A DNA stretch of 64,000 nucleotides from Plectrocnemia conspersa (lineage: Eukaryota; Arthropoda; Insecta; Trichoptera; Polycentropodidae). How positions within the stretch are numbered: position 1 is the stretch's first letter; each line of letters begins with the position of its first letter. Below are positions 1 to 11,960 of this stretch, one piece after another. The stretch covers positions 2,728,001 through 2,792,000 of the forward strand of contig VTFK01000152.1 of the NCBI GenBank assembly GCA_009617715.1, given 5' to 3'. The notes under the pieces were generated by a model. The model saw only the letters and a list, made by a program, of their open reading frames with translations, had not been told where the DNA came from and did not search any database. Both the position numbers and the translations under genes were made by a program.

Positions 1-1379
1 CTTAATATTGATCGAAATTATATTTATATAATAATCTCTGATTTCGATTTTCCATGTATTAAAGAAATGGAAAAATACTATGTTCAAAAAGGGATTTGAG
101 CCTACGTCGTTTAGGTTTTAGGTATTAGCCATATATAATATAAGCCCACAACAACCAAACGCCTACGTATGAAATCTTGACAATAGCAGAGTCCAAAGCA
201 AATAATAGTTAATTTAATAAAAATAATTAAAATTTTATATAAATGTAGAAATATTATATATACTATGTACATATAATAATAATAATAGAATTTCAGTAAT
301 ATAATAAATGCAAAACTACATTGTTTCAATTACAAAAATTAATAATATGTAACTTAATAAAACGTCTGACATCAATAAAAATATATGGCTTAGCAATGTC
401 CTTTCATCCCACACACAACCCACGCCATAGTTATATATAATATATATTGAATAAAAATATAATTTTAGTTATTAAATAAGATAAAATTTAACGAATCGAA
501 ATAAAATTTAAAACTGAAAAATCTAACTGTACGGTGTTCATACACTAGCTAGCTTCGGTACCTCGCGATAGTGAGTCACCGATACAACTAATAAAAATAA
601 ATAGTATAAGTTTTCAAAAAATATGTTATGTAGTTATTATTGGCATTTGTTTTAATATATAATCTAATGCATTAACAGCGCTGTATAACAATGTTTCAGA
701 CAAATTATCAATATCTGGCAATTTTAGATCTGACTTTATTATTTATATAATTTCAATTAATCTCCGCCTGTTTACATTTAAGCTTAGGAAGAACGCGGAT
801 GAACATAAATGATGCAAATTCAAAGTTACAAGTAATCTGAAAGCACTAAATCTGTACGAAACATTTTCAAAGTTTGTCGAGTAGCAACAGCCGCTGCGAA
901 AGAGTGAGAGAGTTAGAAATTAAGTTAAATCAGGCAGGTGGTTCAAGAAGCACACAAGTCTGAGGCACGTTTACATTCGCTGTCTTGTAGACCATACTCG
1001 GAAACAAGTATCGTACATTAATATGCCTCCAGGGGAGAAAACCGAGAACATTACTGAATATCAAGAAAACATACACAACACACAAGAGAAACAACGTAAT
1101 ACGCGCTCGAGAGCAAAAAATCGTCAAGGCGTTCTGAGAAATGGTTTATTTATTTATTACAGTTTATATTACAATATTATTTTATGATATTTATCTGGAA
1201 GCCCAGCTAAAATTTCATTAGATTCCGATCTATCCAAATTCAATGACATATGAAGGTGAAATAGTGATCAGGACCGAATTCACTAAGGTAGATTGTCACA
1301 AACGTGCTGATTAAAAATGGTTGGTAACCTTTGATTCCTAACCCGAAAAATGCACAGTTGTAAAGATAGTCCTACTGGA
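1..1379. other. AT-rich non-coding stretch
   Basis: No gene or recognisable repeat is seen. Both strands are dense in stop codons. A slightly less AT-rich patch at about 860-960 carries GAGAG runs (around 900-912), which resemble GAGA-factor sites, but this alone is weak evidence of regulation. Confidence 0.5.
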
Positions 1380-1935
1380 AATTTCGCTGCGGTTGCACGC
1401 AAGAAAGTGTATTATAACTAGGAGAGTGGATAATTGCATCTCAGTCCCGCTACGGCGGATGCAATTTGTACAATTGAAATTTAGATTATTGCCGTGCCCC
1501 GAATGTAATGGATACAAGTATCGTTCTTTTGCAACTCCTTATTGCCGCACAGTCCAAATTGGGATTCTGCTTTGCGAAGCCCGGAATTTATGCTCCCAAC
1601 TTTCGGATTCGTCTTTGTAACCGTTTCGCTGCACGCGCACGTAGTTTTAACCCGTTGAAATATTAGTCTGCCCAATTTAATTTTATGGTGTCGTCATGGC
1701 GGAAATCGGTCTCCGCAGGCAAATTTACCGCTCCAATTTATAGGGAAGCCCGGCTAGCCCTTTAATTAACTCTGCGCACGCCGCGCCGCTGGACCCTTAT
1801 CGACTATTTATGGCTCCTGACGCTGACCTCGTCACGCTAGTTTCGCCAGAAAAAATCCCATGTGGCAAACGAGCCATAAACCGACCCTCTCGGTTAGTTT
1901 TGAACGCCTGAGGATACGATTTTCCGATATTCGGT
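1380..1935. promoter_or_regulatory. candidate regulatory island 1
   Basis: The base composition is clearly more balanced than in the flanks, yet no reading frame has coding character or splice borders. It holds a TTAATTAA-type homeodomain motif at 1,761-1,769 and an inverted pair of TTTATGG motifs (1,807-1,813 and, as CCATAAA, 1,874-1,880), the type bound by Caudal or Abd-B class homeodomains. Short open frames here overlap on both strands, as expected by chance in GC-richer DNA. A conserved enhancer is the best reading, but it is inferred from composition and motifs only. Confidence 0.35.
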
Positions 1936-2094
1936 TAAACTCAACGTGATTATTTGTATGCAATATACAAAGAAAATATTTTTTAATAATTTAAAAATAA
2001 AATATTTTAAGTCAAAAAGATTTTTTATTTTTAATTAGAATTTTATGATAATTTTAAATTCTAAATAAGGTCGTGTGAAAGTACTAAGAAGTAA

Positions 2095-2710
2095 AAATCG
2101 CCAGATGCAAGAGACATTTGCAAGGCCCTCAATTCACCGTCAGCAATTTACTACTAGCATTTAATCGCATTAACAATTTATAGCCTACAAATAATCGCTA
2201 GCATATTTTTTCGTCTAAAATCAATGATATGTGCTTATTCATTATTTGATTAACGGTGTGGCAAATCTTTTTATTCAATTAATGCGTATGTAAAGAGGTT
2301 AAAATTACATTTTGTCTATGAAACTCAATTTGATAGTTGCGAAACGTATATTTGCTGTTTAAACCTAAACCTAAACAAATTAATATAATGAAAGTTGAGT
2401 TGGGTTTGGATTTGAATGTTACATAGGTTATATTTTCAATATTATAAATATAATTTCACTAACTAAGCCAGTTAAAATGCATCAAATAATTGCTTTATAA
2501 TTTCACTGGGCAATGTCAGTGAAACTATTTATACACTGTGCGGATGGTAAAAATAAACCTTATTTTCAATTTATTATGATCAATAAATCTATATAATTTA
2601 AATGTATTGTCTGGCTAGCGATATAAATTGTTTATGCGATTAATTGACGCGGCAGTAAGCTACTAGTAATTAATTGCTAGCGGTGAATTGCGAGAGATAC
2701 ATTTTTTAGA
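2095..2710. mobile_element. element bounded by ~80-100 bp imperfect inverted repeats
   Basis: The left arm (about 2,130-2,205) and right arm (about 2,615-2,695) are reverse complements with scattered mismatches and indels. Both carry CAATTCACCG, TAATCGCAT and CAATTTATA blocks in the mirrored order. The interior holds a copy of module X (about 2,335-2,390, with GTTGCGAAACGT and TTTGCTGTT followed by AAACCTAAACCTAAAC), which recurs near 36.7 and 57.0 kb and inverted near 29.4 kb. There is no coding frame. It is probably an old non-autonomous element or a foldback remnant; no clear target duplication is seen. Confidence 0.5.
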
Positions 2711-3520
2711 TCTTTAAAAAACGTAACCATAGCCATTAATGAGTTTAATTAAAATGTAAATAAATATTTGTCATCAAATATTTACTTAAGTTTACAAAAC
2801 ATTTAATAAAAATACTGATCAATTTGGGAATTCTTCGTTGAAAAGCGTCATTTAAACAGAAATGTTTTGTATATTTTTTTATCTATTAATTTATTTATTT
2901 ACAACTAATCGTGATGGCCTTTATATTAAAAAGTTTTATTTAACATTTCATACACATACATATGCATACCTCAACACAAACATGCACTCATATATAATAC
3001 ATACTTACACATACAACACGAGAAATAAATGGCTATTTATGAACTCCCAGAAGTAGAAATCTCCACAGATTTTAAAAATTGTAGACAAAATACGTTTGCG
3101 AGAATCTTGAAAAAATGTTACGATTAAAATAAATCAGTGTGATAAAAATATATTTTAAATATGTATTTTAAAGAAAGCATACATTTTAATAATTATAAAC
3201 CGTTTACCCACTGACTTGCTAAATTAAAACTTTTATCCATTAAACTCATGGCAGAAATACCCTAGTAATTTTAAACTATGTAAAAGTGAATATGCTTAAG
3301 TAAATCTACGTATACATGTTCATGTAATGTCTTTCTACACTTTAAGAAATTAAATTACCTTATTTTACAATAAAATATATCCAATATGATTTCACTAAAA
3401 TGACTATAGAGTATCTTCTTTTTAAATCTGTGACTAATAGTGATTATTCATCAATAAGGATAAACTAGGCAATAGTAGGATCACATTAAAATTAAAGGGT
3501 TCCCCATAAATAACACACAA
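2711..3520. other. AT-rich non-coding stretch
   Basis: No gene is seen. A loose run of CACATACA-type simple sequence lies at about 2,950-3,015. The small open frame there consists of low-complexity residues and is not credible. Confidence 0.45.
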
Positions 3521-3527
3521 ATATTCA

Positions 3528-3990
3528 CCGGTGTTACGAAACGGTCACGCAAAACAATATACCACCGTAAGGTTACAACATTCCTATTGCACAATTCGAC
3601 TTCGGAGATGTCACTTTCTAATAGCTTATACATATATCATTGTTCTAAGAAGCAAGTGCAACGATTTGCTGGAGAATCGCTGTATGATTGTAATTGGCCA
3701 GCAAACTTTTCAGCCCTAAATACATAAGGCTGTCCTCCAACGAAGACCAAACAGACACTCAAAGAGACTAGCAGACGCCCGTCAACCTGTGGACACAATA
3801 CGGTCCACCATACGAGCACCGTAGCAGAGAGGAATTAACCTCCGCAATACTGTTGCTGTCACACTAGGATCTTTCACGGACATCGTCCCAGCGCCAGCTT
3901 CTCCACCACCGCTCGGAGAATAACGATCTCGCCCATCATATTCTGTCGCAATTCCACCTCGAAATCGCACGCCTCGGGGTTAAAATCCCG
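3528..3990. other. unidentified GC-balanced segment
   Basis: This patch stands out from the AT-rich surroundings and contains overlapping open frames on the minus strand (3,637-3,819 and 3,782-3,970) and a short one on the plus strand. The minus frame 3,970 to 3,782 is rich in Gly, Arg and Ala. None starts or ends at a convincing splice site and no protein family is recognised. It may be a repeat remnant or a regulatory island. Confidence 0.25.
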
Positions 3991-4545
3991 AAATGACATA
4001 TTTATAAAAATATTTTCGGTGAAGATTCGAGACTGTTTTTATTTAGTTATAACCCGATAATTTCTGGTTTAGAATCTGGGACGTCATTTTAGCTTTTTCC
4101 AAAGAGGAAGGAGTTAGTGGTAGTTTTTTATTATTTTTATTTTATTAAGAATAATAGTAGTTCATTAAATGGTATGCATTTTTCCGGGCAAATGCCTCCA
4201 CCTGCCTACACCCTAAAATTACATCCCTGCTTTCAAGCTTATGATTTTAGAAACGGTATCGTGTTCTTCGAACATATCATTAAGCCTTGCGTAATATCGC
4301 ACGCGAATCCCTTCGCTTATTCTCAGGTCTAAACCACATCTTCATTCTTCTTTTACGACATAAAGTTTGCGGTGAATCTTTTTGAAAAAAATAATAGCTC
4401 AATCTCTCGCGAGAAATTTATTGCACCACAGCGTCAGTCCAAATCCTAGCTTTTCGCGAGCTATTGCATGCTTTATGTTCTTTATACTCTACAATTGATT
4501 AGTGTCAAGAAATTTAAGTCGGTTTTTTACTTAGACTCGAATTTA
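3991..4545. other. non-coding stretch
   Basis: Mixed composition with no recognisable gene, repeat or RNA. The open frame at 4,117-4,332 has no family signature. Confidence 0.4.
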
Positions 4546-4790
4546 TTTTCCCTCCGTGTGGTCGGAGCGAGTGCAGTTTCAAGTGCAGCTCTATTTGCCA
4601 CGTGTCGTGACTTAGTCCCCATTTGTCAGGGTGCCACTTGACGTTTCACATCTTGTGTCGGTGCTTATTCGCTCTAATACCCTCGCACGACGAGTAAAGA
4701 ACTTGAACGAGAAAAAGAAACACACTATGTGGTTGACAACTTGAAATTGTGTGTGAAATATGAGCGAAGGGTTCGGCATGCGATATCAAC
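4546..4790. promoter_or_regulatory. candidate regulatory island 2
   Basis: A short island of balanced composition between AT-rich flanks. It has no splice-bounded frame. It carries a CACGTG E-box-type core around 4,599-4,604. An unassigned promoter or untranslated exon is also possible. Confidence 0.25.
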
Positions 4791-6837
4791 CATATTATAA
4801 AATTAATTTGTGTTTATTGCATGTTAATCATATTAAGGTGTAATGAACACGCACAATACAAAATGTGATACCGTTAATATACAGTGCATTCATATTTTTT
4901 TAAATATATAATTAATTTCAATATTTATATATTCTACAGCTTATACGGTATGAATATAATATTATGTACTCATACGTCAATACGTATGCAGTTAATCATA
5001 AATAAACATCGTTAATACTGATAATAATAGTGTATTGCAGAGGTAAATTAGTTGACTAATGTGTCTATCCATCATACAATTTGGGTAATTCATAGAGCTA
5101 CTATTATTATAATTGCGATAAATATAGACAGTATAAATATCGTTTTATTAAACTCAACTCTATACGTGTATACATTTTATGTTCACTTTCAAAGAATGTT
5201 ATTTATTGTCTGTATTATTCCCATTCGCCACGTCTTCGCCACACATCCAAGACGAATTGCGCTATTTATATTCATAAATTGTGCAACGAATCATACATGC
5301 AAAGAGTCAACATCAATCAATACAAAGTTTTAACATAAACTTTTGGTTTGAAGCCGTATAAGGTACAATAGCGATCTAGATATTATACATGCTCGATCAA
5401 TGTCTAGATCGTTTATGAGGTGTCATTGGGATTGTGATAAAAATATTTATTGCATTTTTATATTTATAACTCATATATGAATTGCTATGTTATATGAGGC
5501 TAATATCAGCACAATCGATAGTTGTAAATATGAAAAGCAGAAAAACACGTCATTGCTTATATATTTATATATCACAATTTAGCATGAAAAACAATCAGAA
5601 TCATAAAAATATAATAAAAAAATATTAAATATATACAGAATAAAATTAAATGCTACGAACCAGCTCCTCCTAGTTTATTTTTTTAAAAGGTTATTTTAAT
5701 ATCATACAGACATTAAATGCACAATATTAGTTTATAACCATTTCCATTATTTACAGTTGTTAAAGTAATAACTTCAGCAACTATAATTATTTTAATATAT
5801 GTAATAAAATAAAATATTCGTCACTATTAATTAAAAATTCATAAAACTTCTTACAAATTTAAAAAAGAAGGGAAAGAAAAAAATATATACGTATATGTAA
5901 ATTATAACACATATACAAAATTAAATATTTATAAATCTGAAACTAGACCTGAAAGCAATATGTGTTTAGGAACTTTATGTTTGTATTTGAATTTAAGTTT
6001 TGTTTTGTCGTAATCACTGATTCTTGAGATTAGTGGATTTGCATAGTCTAGCGAGATACTTTAATAGTATTTTTTAGTTTAATAATAACAAAGTTACTTA
6101 ATAGTAGGAATTAAACATCTGGTATGGAGTTTCTAAGTTAAGTATAAAACGGTATATTATATATTATTAATGTGACTAAGTTATTAAAATAAATATTACT
6201 TTAGTTACTCCACAAATCTAAGTTAAAACGGGTCTGAAAAATTGTTTATGGATTAGAATATAATTTCTAATACTTAGCGCGCTTTTTCTATAAAATGATT
6301 TTAGAACACAACACAACGACTGATCTCAAATGTTTAAAGAAGAATTTGTCACCCTTTTAATAAATATATGTCACTTCTGAGCATTACCAAAGATTAAAAA
6401 AAGATAACGTCTGAGAATCAAATAAAAAATTTAAAGGATCAGCGAGACTAACTTCGGAACCCTTCAAAATGTAATCGGGAATCAAATTAGGGCTAGAAGA
6501 ATTTCCCGTGTTCAACTTCTCAAAGCTGTATTTAAGATCTAAGCGCACAGTTTTTTTAATGCCTAAGGATTAAGTACGAGAGGAAGAAAGCGTTTGAGCA
6601 AAAGGCAAATTGCAGATTTCTCAAAAATCGAACTAAAATATTTCGCGAAAAACTCAATAATTTTATATCGTCTAAAACAGTTTTTTTTTAATTTTATACC
6701 ATATTTTTTTGATTAATGGGCATTACAAAATATTCCTATATCAAAATATTGATATTATAGCCACTCCCTGAACAAAGACTCCAATTTGGAGGGGTAATGC
6801 AGGTCGGGACATCACCACTCCTTAAATTTGGTCAGAC
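4791..6837. other. long AT-rich stretch
   Basis: No gene, conserved island or transposon coding relic is recognised. The open frame at 5,052-5,333 is low-complexity Ile/His/Thr and is judged spurious. Confidence 0.45.
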
Positions 6838-6902
6838 ATCTGAGAAGGGATAATATTTTTTTGCGCTCTCCTATTGAGCAAAATTCGGTTTATATGTTCC
6901 AC
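6838..6902 (+). repeat. family B, half unit
   Basis: The TCTGAGAAGGGATAAT, TTTTTTGCGCTCTCCTATTG and GGTTTATATGTTCC blocks match the right arm of the family B hairpins at 15.5, 37.0 and 57.4 kb. The left arm is absent. It lies directly before the first family A element. Confidence 0.7.
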
Positions 6903-6925
6903 ATTTAATTTTATTATTATTATTA

Positions 6926-8057
6926 TAAGAGTCGTATCTTAATGAAATAAAAATTATAATGCCTCTCTGGAAGTTGTCCGAACTGAAGTTACAACTGAAG
7001 TCGGCCGAGAACTACGACTTCGAGTAAGTGACCACACTGTTGCAAATTTTATATGTTGTCCGGACGGCGGTTTCTGTCACGTGTAGCCGGCATATTTGCG
7101 CGCGATCAAAAAATGTGCCAAATAATCGCAATTTTCAAATTGTCATAATATTCAAATTACGCTACTGGTAATTAAAAAGTTTGTGTTGGCACTCACCAAT
7201 ACAATATCAGTGAAAACTTTTCGGTCGTAAATATTCAATTTACGCAAAATCTTTGTCGGCTTTTGCAAAATGCCATAAGGCATAAAAATGATACTTCAAA
7301 ATACGAAACCTCATCTGTGACTATCCAAGAATTTATTGCCATCGATTTTAAATAAGAATTCGTTATGTTGTGACATTTTTTAAACCAATCTAGGAAAATA
7401 CATAGGTATATTCGAAACGATTTTTTTTAACAAAATCAAGTACCACTAAGTATTGTTTTAATTATTTATTTTTTTATGAAAAAATATAATAACGATATTT
7501 GTTAGAAAAATATACTATCAAAATTATAATTAATCCCTTTTGGTTCCCTAAAATATTCAAAGATGTCAGTAAGAGTCTGTTGAAATCCCCGATAAGCATG
7601 TGGTATTATAACTTGACTACGTGACTACGATGCAGCGCTCGACATGCGTATTGATCATAGGACGCCTACGCGCATACTGAAATTGAACCGAGTTACTCGT
7701 TCTTTGTCAGTTTACGAAAAACCATATCATTATCTCTCTCACTGTCGTCACTTAACACGCGAGAGAGCGAAAGGGGAAGTATCGCACCGCTCGCGCTCGC
7801 AAGAGCAGCTCCGACTTCGGTCCCTTTGACTCCGGTCCTTTTGTCGACAATGTTCGGAAGCGCTCGAAGCTTGCCAAGTCGACTGAATTACCACTACTTT
7901 ACCTCCCGTTCTCGGTAACCTCGGACAACTTCCGAGAGAGAACCGAACATGACCGAAGTAACCCACTATATTCTCCGTCCTGGGCCAACTTTGGCCAACT
8001 TCCAGAGAGTATAGTGCAGGCATAAGAGTCGTAATCTTAATGAAATAGAAATATTAA
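6926..8057 (+). mobile_element. family A non-autonomous DNA transposon, copy A1 with flanking direct repeats
   Basis: The element proper is 6,960-8,022 (1,063 bp). The right end, read in reverse complement, begins TGCCTGCACTA and continues TACTCTCTGGAAGTTG. The left end lost eight bases inside this repeat and reads TGCCTCTCTGGAAGTTG. A TAA duplication borders it (6,957-6,959 and 8,023-8,025). Oddly, ~34 bp near-identical direct repeats (6,926-6,959 and 8,023-8,057, starting TAAGAGTCGTA) abut both ends. The interior shares a TCACTTAACACGCGAG module with small MITE family C. Its open frames are not conserved between copies, so it is non-autonomous. The TWA duplication suggests PIF/Harbinger-type mobilisation (inference). 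Confidence 0.8.
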
Positions 8058-10368
8058 AAAAACGATCACTGAATGGTCAAATTTTGCTCCTCACTGAAAA
8101 AAGCTGAAATGACGTCCCACTTCTGACATTAACAAACCCACACACACAAAAGATAACTATTGTATACAATATACGTATACAAACATTCTGATGGATCATT
8201 CGATATGAGAGCAAAATATATTTATAGCTAACGAGTTTGTTTAAAAAAAATATGCCATAATGGGCATATGCCGTGTGGCATGATTGCCAATATCGCGGGT
8301 GGTGAACCATGTTGAAAAAATAGCAATAAACACACAAAAGTAATGAAAATTATTATTACGGGCGCACTTTGTGTACATGCTAAAGTTTCGCAAGAAACGA
8401 GCTTAAAATTATCATGTTTTCAATTTTTACGAAGCATGAAACGGGCGCCGAAGTTGTTAAAAGCAAAAGTGTGCAATTAAAATCAACGCCGTTTTAATTA
8501 ATATTCCATTTCAGCAGAATGTTTTGTTGAGAAAAACTTTTGTAATTTGTATTGAAAAAATGAGCCCAAGCTGCAGACAATTTTTGTAATTTTAATATTG
8601 GTATTGCATCAAATCGGGGGCTTACTTAAAGTATTCAAAATTGATAACATTTTATTTTTCCACTTTTTATAAGAATCATTTTGAATTTCAGATAATCATT
8701 AATATTCGTTTTATACATAAAATTTAAAATTTTGGCATTTATATGATACAAAACGATTTTTGAGGTCACGATAACTGATTAAATTACATCGTGATGAAAT
8801 TTATCGCAATTTAAATCCTAAAAAAAGTGAACATTTTAAAAACGTTCTATAATGAAAATTTAAATAAAAAATAATTTTTAATTATTTTTTATTATTATGT
8901 GTTGCAAAATAGCGGTTATTAAAAAAAAAAATAAAAAATGTTATTAAATTTAAAACATTTTTAAATAGAATAATAAAGAAATTTAAATTTAAAAAAAAAA
9001 AAAACAATTTTTTTGTTAAAATCTGCCTAATTGTTTTAAAATAACGGCTTTTAAAAAAATTTTAAGAATATAACTCCGTTAAAAAAATACTAGAGAAAAA
9101 AGTAAAAAGGTGAAAACGTTTTATTATAGAAACTTGAATGAATTAAAAACAATATAAATGCTTTTTTCACATGTTTTTGGTAATTTATATGGGATTTTCA
9201 GGACATAAAACTTATTCTAAAAATAGATCTTGTGAGTTACTCTGAACCGCCATCTTGTTTAAAAATGAAGGTTATTCAAAAAAATTCAAACTCTGTTCAA
9301 AAAAATCTCAACTCTGCTCAGAAAAAAGAAAATAGATCTATTATAAATATTAAATTATAAACAAAAAGGCTTTTTCCAAGGATATTCTTTCTTCCTTTTA
9401 TATTACCTACCAACAAGGAAGTGATCAAAAAACAGATTCTGCCCAAAGAAATGTATGTAAAATGAAGTTTGATCTCATTGGAAAATATTATTTAATATTT
9501 TTTTGCTTTAAATTAAAGATAAGATTATTATGTTTAAATAAAATAATATACAATATTAATTGCAGCAGTTTTATAACATACATTAGCAAGAATATTTTTT
9601 CCCATAATGTTATAATGACTCAAATTTGAAGGTATAGTTACAAATTTACTAAATTATTTTATTTGTGTTTTTTAAATAAAAAATATTTTTTTAGTTTTGA
9701 GAATTGTTCCTATTTTTAAGAAAAAATTTAAAAAACATGTTTTTAAGAACAAAAATATTTTTTTTTTATATCGTATTTTTTTATTTAGGGCTCATTCATA
9801 ATTGTTGCCACAAAATAGTCACCAAAACTTGCTAAAACTTCACATAGTAATTGATTTGTTTTTACCATTGTACTTTTTAAGAGCAAAGTTGTGAACATAC
9901 ATAAAAGCGCTAATCAAATGGTCGGTGCCAAATACAATGGATAAAATCAGTGTAAAAATATCACTACCAAACAGATACCAAACCCTGGACTATACATTTA
10001 ATAGAATCACATCATTGCTGATCTTAAAAATGTTCTAAACACCGTTACGTCTAACAAGATTTTTATTAGACAGCGACAAATAATCTCTTTCTGACACAAA
10101 TCATAGAGATTGAACCACATTCACAAGTAATATACTTCCATCCGTTCAGTCAGAACTTGACACAGAATCACCACTTCGCTTTCAACTTGGAATACGCGAG
10201 AGTTGAGCTAAGCCAAATCAGCCAAAACGACATCTAAAAGTAGCAGGTTCCAAGAGTTCGACCCAATTTTCGATACCACTTTTCTAAAAGTCTATATTTA
10301 AATAATAAAATGTTGTCACTATGTTTAGAAAAGCGCCACAAAATCACGTATGAATCAACCTAGAGGGA
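8058..10368. other. long AT-rich stretch
   Basis: Poly(A)/poly(T)-rich DNA, most extreme at about 8,870-9,010. No gene, RNA or classifiable repeat is seen. The patch 10,050-10,280 is less AT-rich but shows no frame or motif cluster. Confidence 0.45.
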
Positions 10369-10925
10369 TCCCACCGACCGCCCTAAAACCCTTTAAGAGG
10401 CAAAAGCGGTGTTTAATGAGCGAAATTGTTTAGAGTTTAGCGCTAGGCGCTTAATTAGATATGCCGCGCTAGTAGCCCCGATGCCACTACACGCGAGATA
10501 TTCCACAGCCACCAACTTTTTATGGGAATTTAATTTATGGTCCCGCTTGTTCTTACCACTGCTAGCTGCTTTGCATTATAAATGCACCGAGGGCTGCGCT
10601 AAATTTTAAAACCACGCAACGCTTTGGCGAACACGAGCGAATTACATGCGCTGGAGGACCGATTAATACCTTTGTATTCAGAAACTTTCCCTTGCCGATG
10701 ACGTTTTATTAAAATATAAAACGTGAAAAATAAGAAGAGAGAGAAAGCACGGGTCTCGGGAGAAATCAACCGATAGTTGCGGTTCTTTCTGCTCTTCGAT
10801 TAATTTAACTAATCTCGGGAAAAACGGAAGGGAGGGCAGCCGTTGCACTAACCGCGACCCTCGGGATAACGGAGATGAAGATATATGTCCGAGCGTGTAT
10901 AATTTAAGCGCAAACAATATTTTAT
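10369..10925. promoter_or_regulatory. candidate regulatory island 3
   Basis: Balanced composition with clustered homeodomain motifs: TTAATTAG at 10,451-10,458, TTTTATGGG at 10,517-10,525, TTTATGG at 10,534-10,540 and a near-palindromic GCATTATAAATGC at 10,573-10,585. The open frames on both strands (10,409-10,609 plus, 10,678-10,917 minus) have no splice borders and no family match. This is the densest motif cluster downstream of exon 2. Enhancer identity is inferred. Confidence 0.4.
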
Positions 10926-11960
10926 ACGAGATAAAAGTACGTTAATTCCGAATCCTAGCTTAATCCTTTCTCTCTTTATATGAGTAGATGGAAAATGTTG
11001 TTATATAATTTTTGCTCAAATTTAAAGTAATATATCAATAAATATGATTATCAACTTTTTAACAATAAGTTTATAATAGACATTAAACGCATTAGAGTTT
11101 AGCTCTACCTCCATTCCATATTTTTCGTTAAAGCTAATGTTTCAAGGCAGCCTCACAATGGGCGAGCGTCCGATAAGTACAAAGGATAGGTCAAAAAATG
11201 CTAATTCAAAACAGGGTTATTTTTTATTACTTAAAATGAGTCGCAAAGCTAATGCAAAAACATGTTTTGTGGTAACTGATAGATATTAAAAAAAAATATG
11301 GATGTTTTGAAATGCTGATTTTCATAACAATAAAATGCATTGATTCTTATTTAAATTAAATGCCTACACAGGATAAAGTTTGTAGCCTTAAATTTTAATT
11401 ACACACCTCTCCAATTTTATTTATATTAAAATTGCAATCGTAAACTTTTAATTTTAAGCATGTGTTAAATTAAAGTGATCAGGCATCATCCTATTAAAAG
11501 CCTGTCCTTTTCAAAAATTGTGCAAAAATTTTCGAGATGACTAGATTTTAGAGTCCAGAGCTATGTAAAAATAAGCACTGAATATCAAAAATGTTCCTTC
11601 CTTGAATATTTTTAAAATCTAGTCATCTTAGTTAAAGCAATGTACAACTGATAAATCTTAAAGCAGGACTTCTCCAAAATAATAATATTCTAGCATGCAA
11701 AAAATAGATAGCATTGATTAAATATATTTCTATCCAACAGAATTTTGTGTATTTTATATTTTTAGTAAAACGAACTAAAGCTGTTCGATTTTATCAGATG
11801 CATGAATCTGACAAACATATGTTATTGGTACACTTCTTCTCGAGAAAATTTTATAAAAAATGTTTTATTATATACAAATTAAATTTGTTCGAATATTTTT
11901 AAATGTTTACAAGCACTGCCATTTTTATAACAGGTTCATGCATTATATGCATATTTCTTG
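10926..11960. other. AT-rich stretch with a 16-bp spaced inverted repeat
   Basis: No gene is seen. A perfect 16-bp inverted repeat (AGATGACTAGATTTTA at 11,535-11,550; its complement at 11,613-11,628) with a 62-nt spacer could be the remnant ends of a small element. The open frame at 11,714-11,902 is AT-driven and unrecognised. Confidence 0.4.

Noticed and set aside
5052..5333. 93-codon plus-strand open frame
   Set aside because: AT-driven low-complexity translation with no family, promoter or splice support.
7644..8023. Overlapping open frames inside family A copy A1
   Set aside because: The frames are not kept in A2, A3 or A4, so they are not a conserved element protein.
10225..10275. GTTCGACCC-like T-arm, possible tRNA
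   Set aside because: No acceptor stem, D-arm or anticodon arm can be folded around it.
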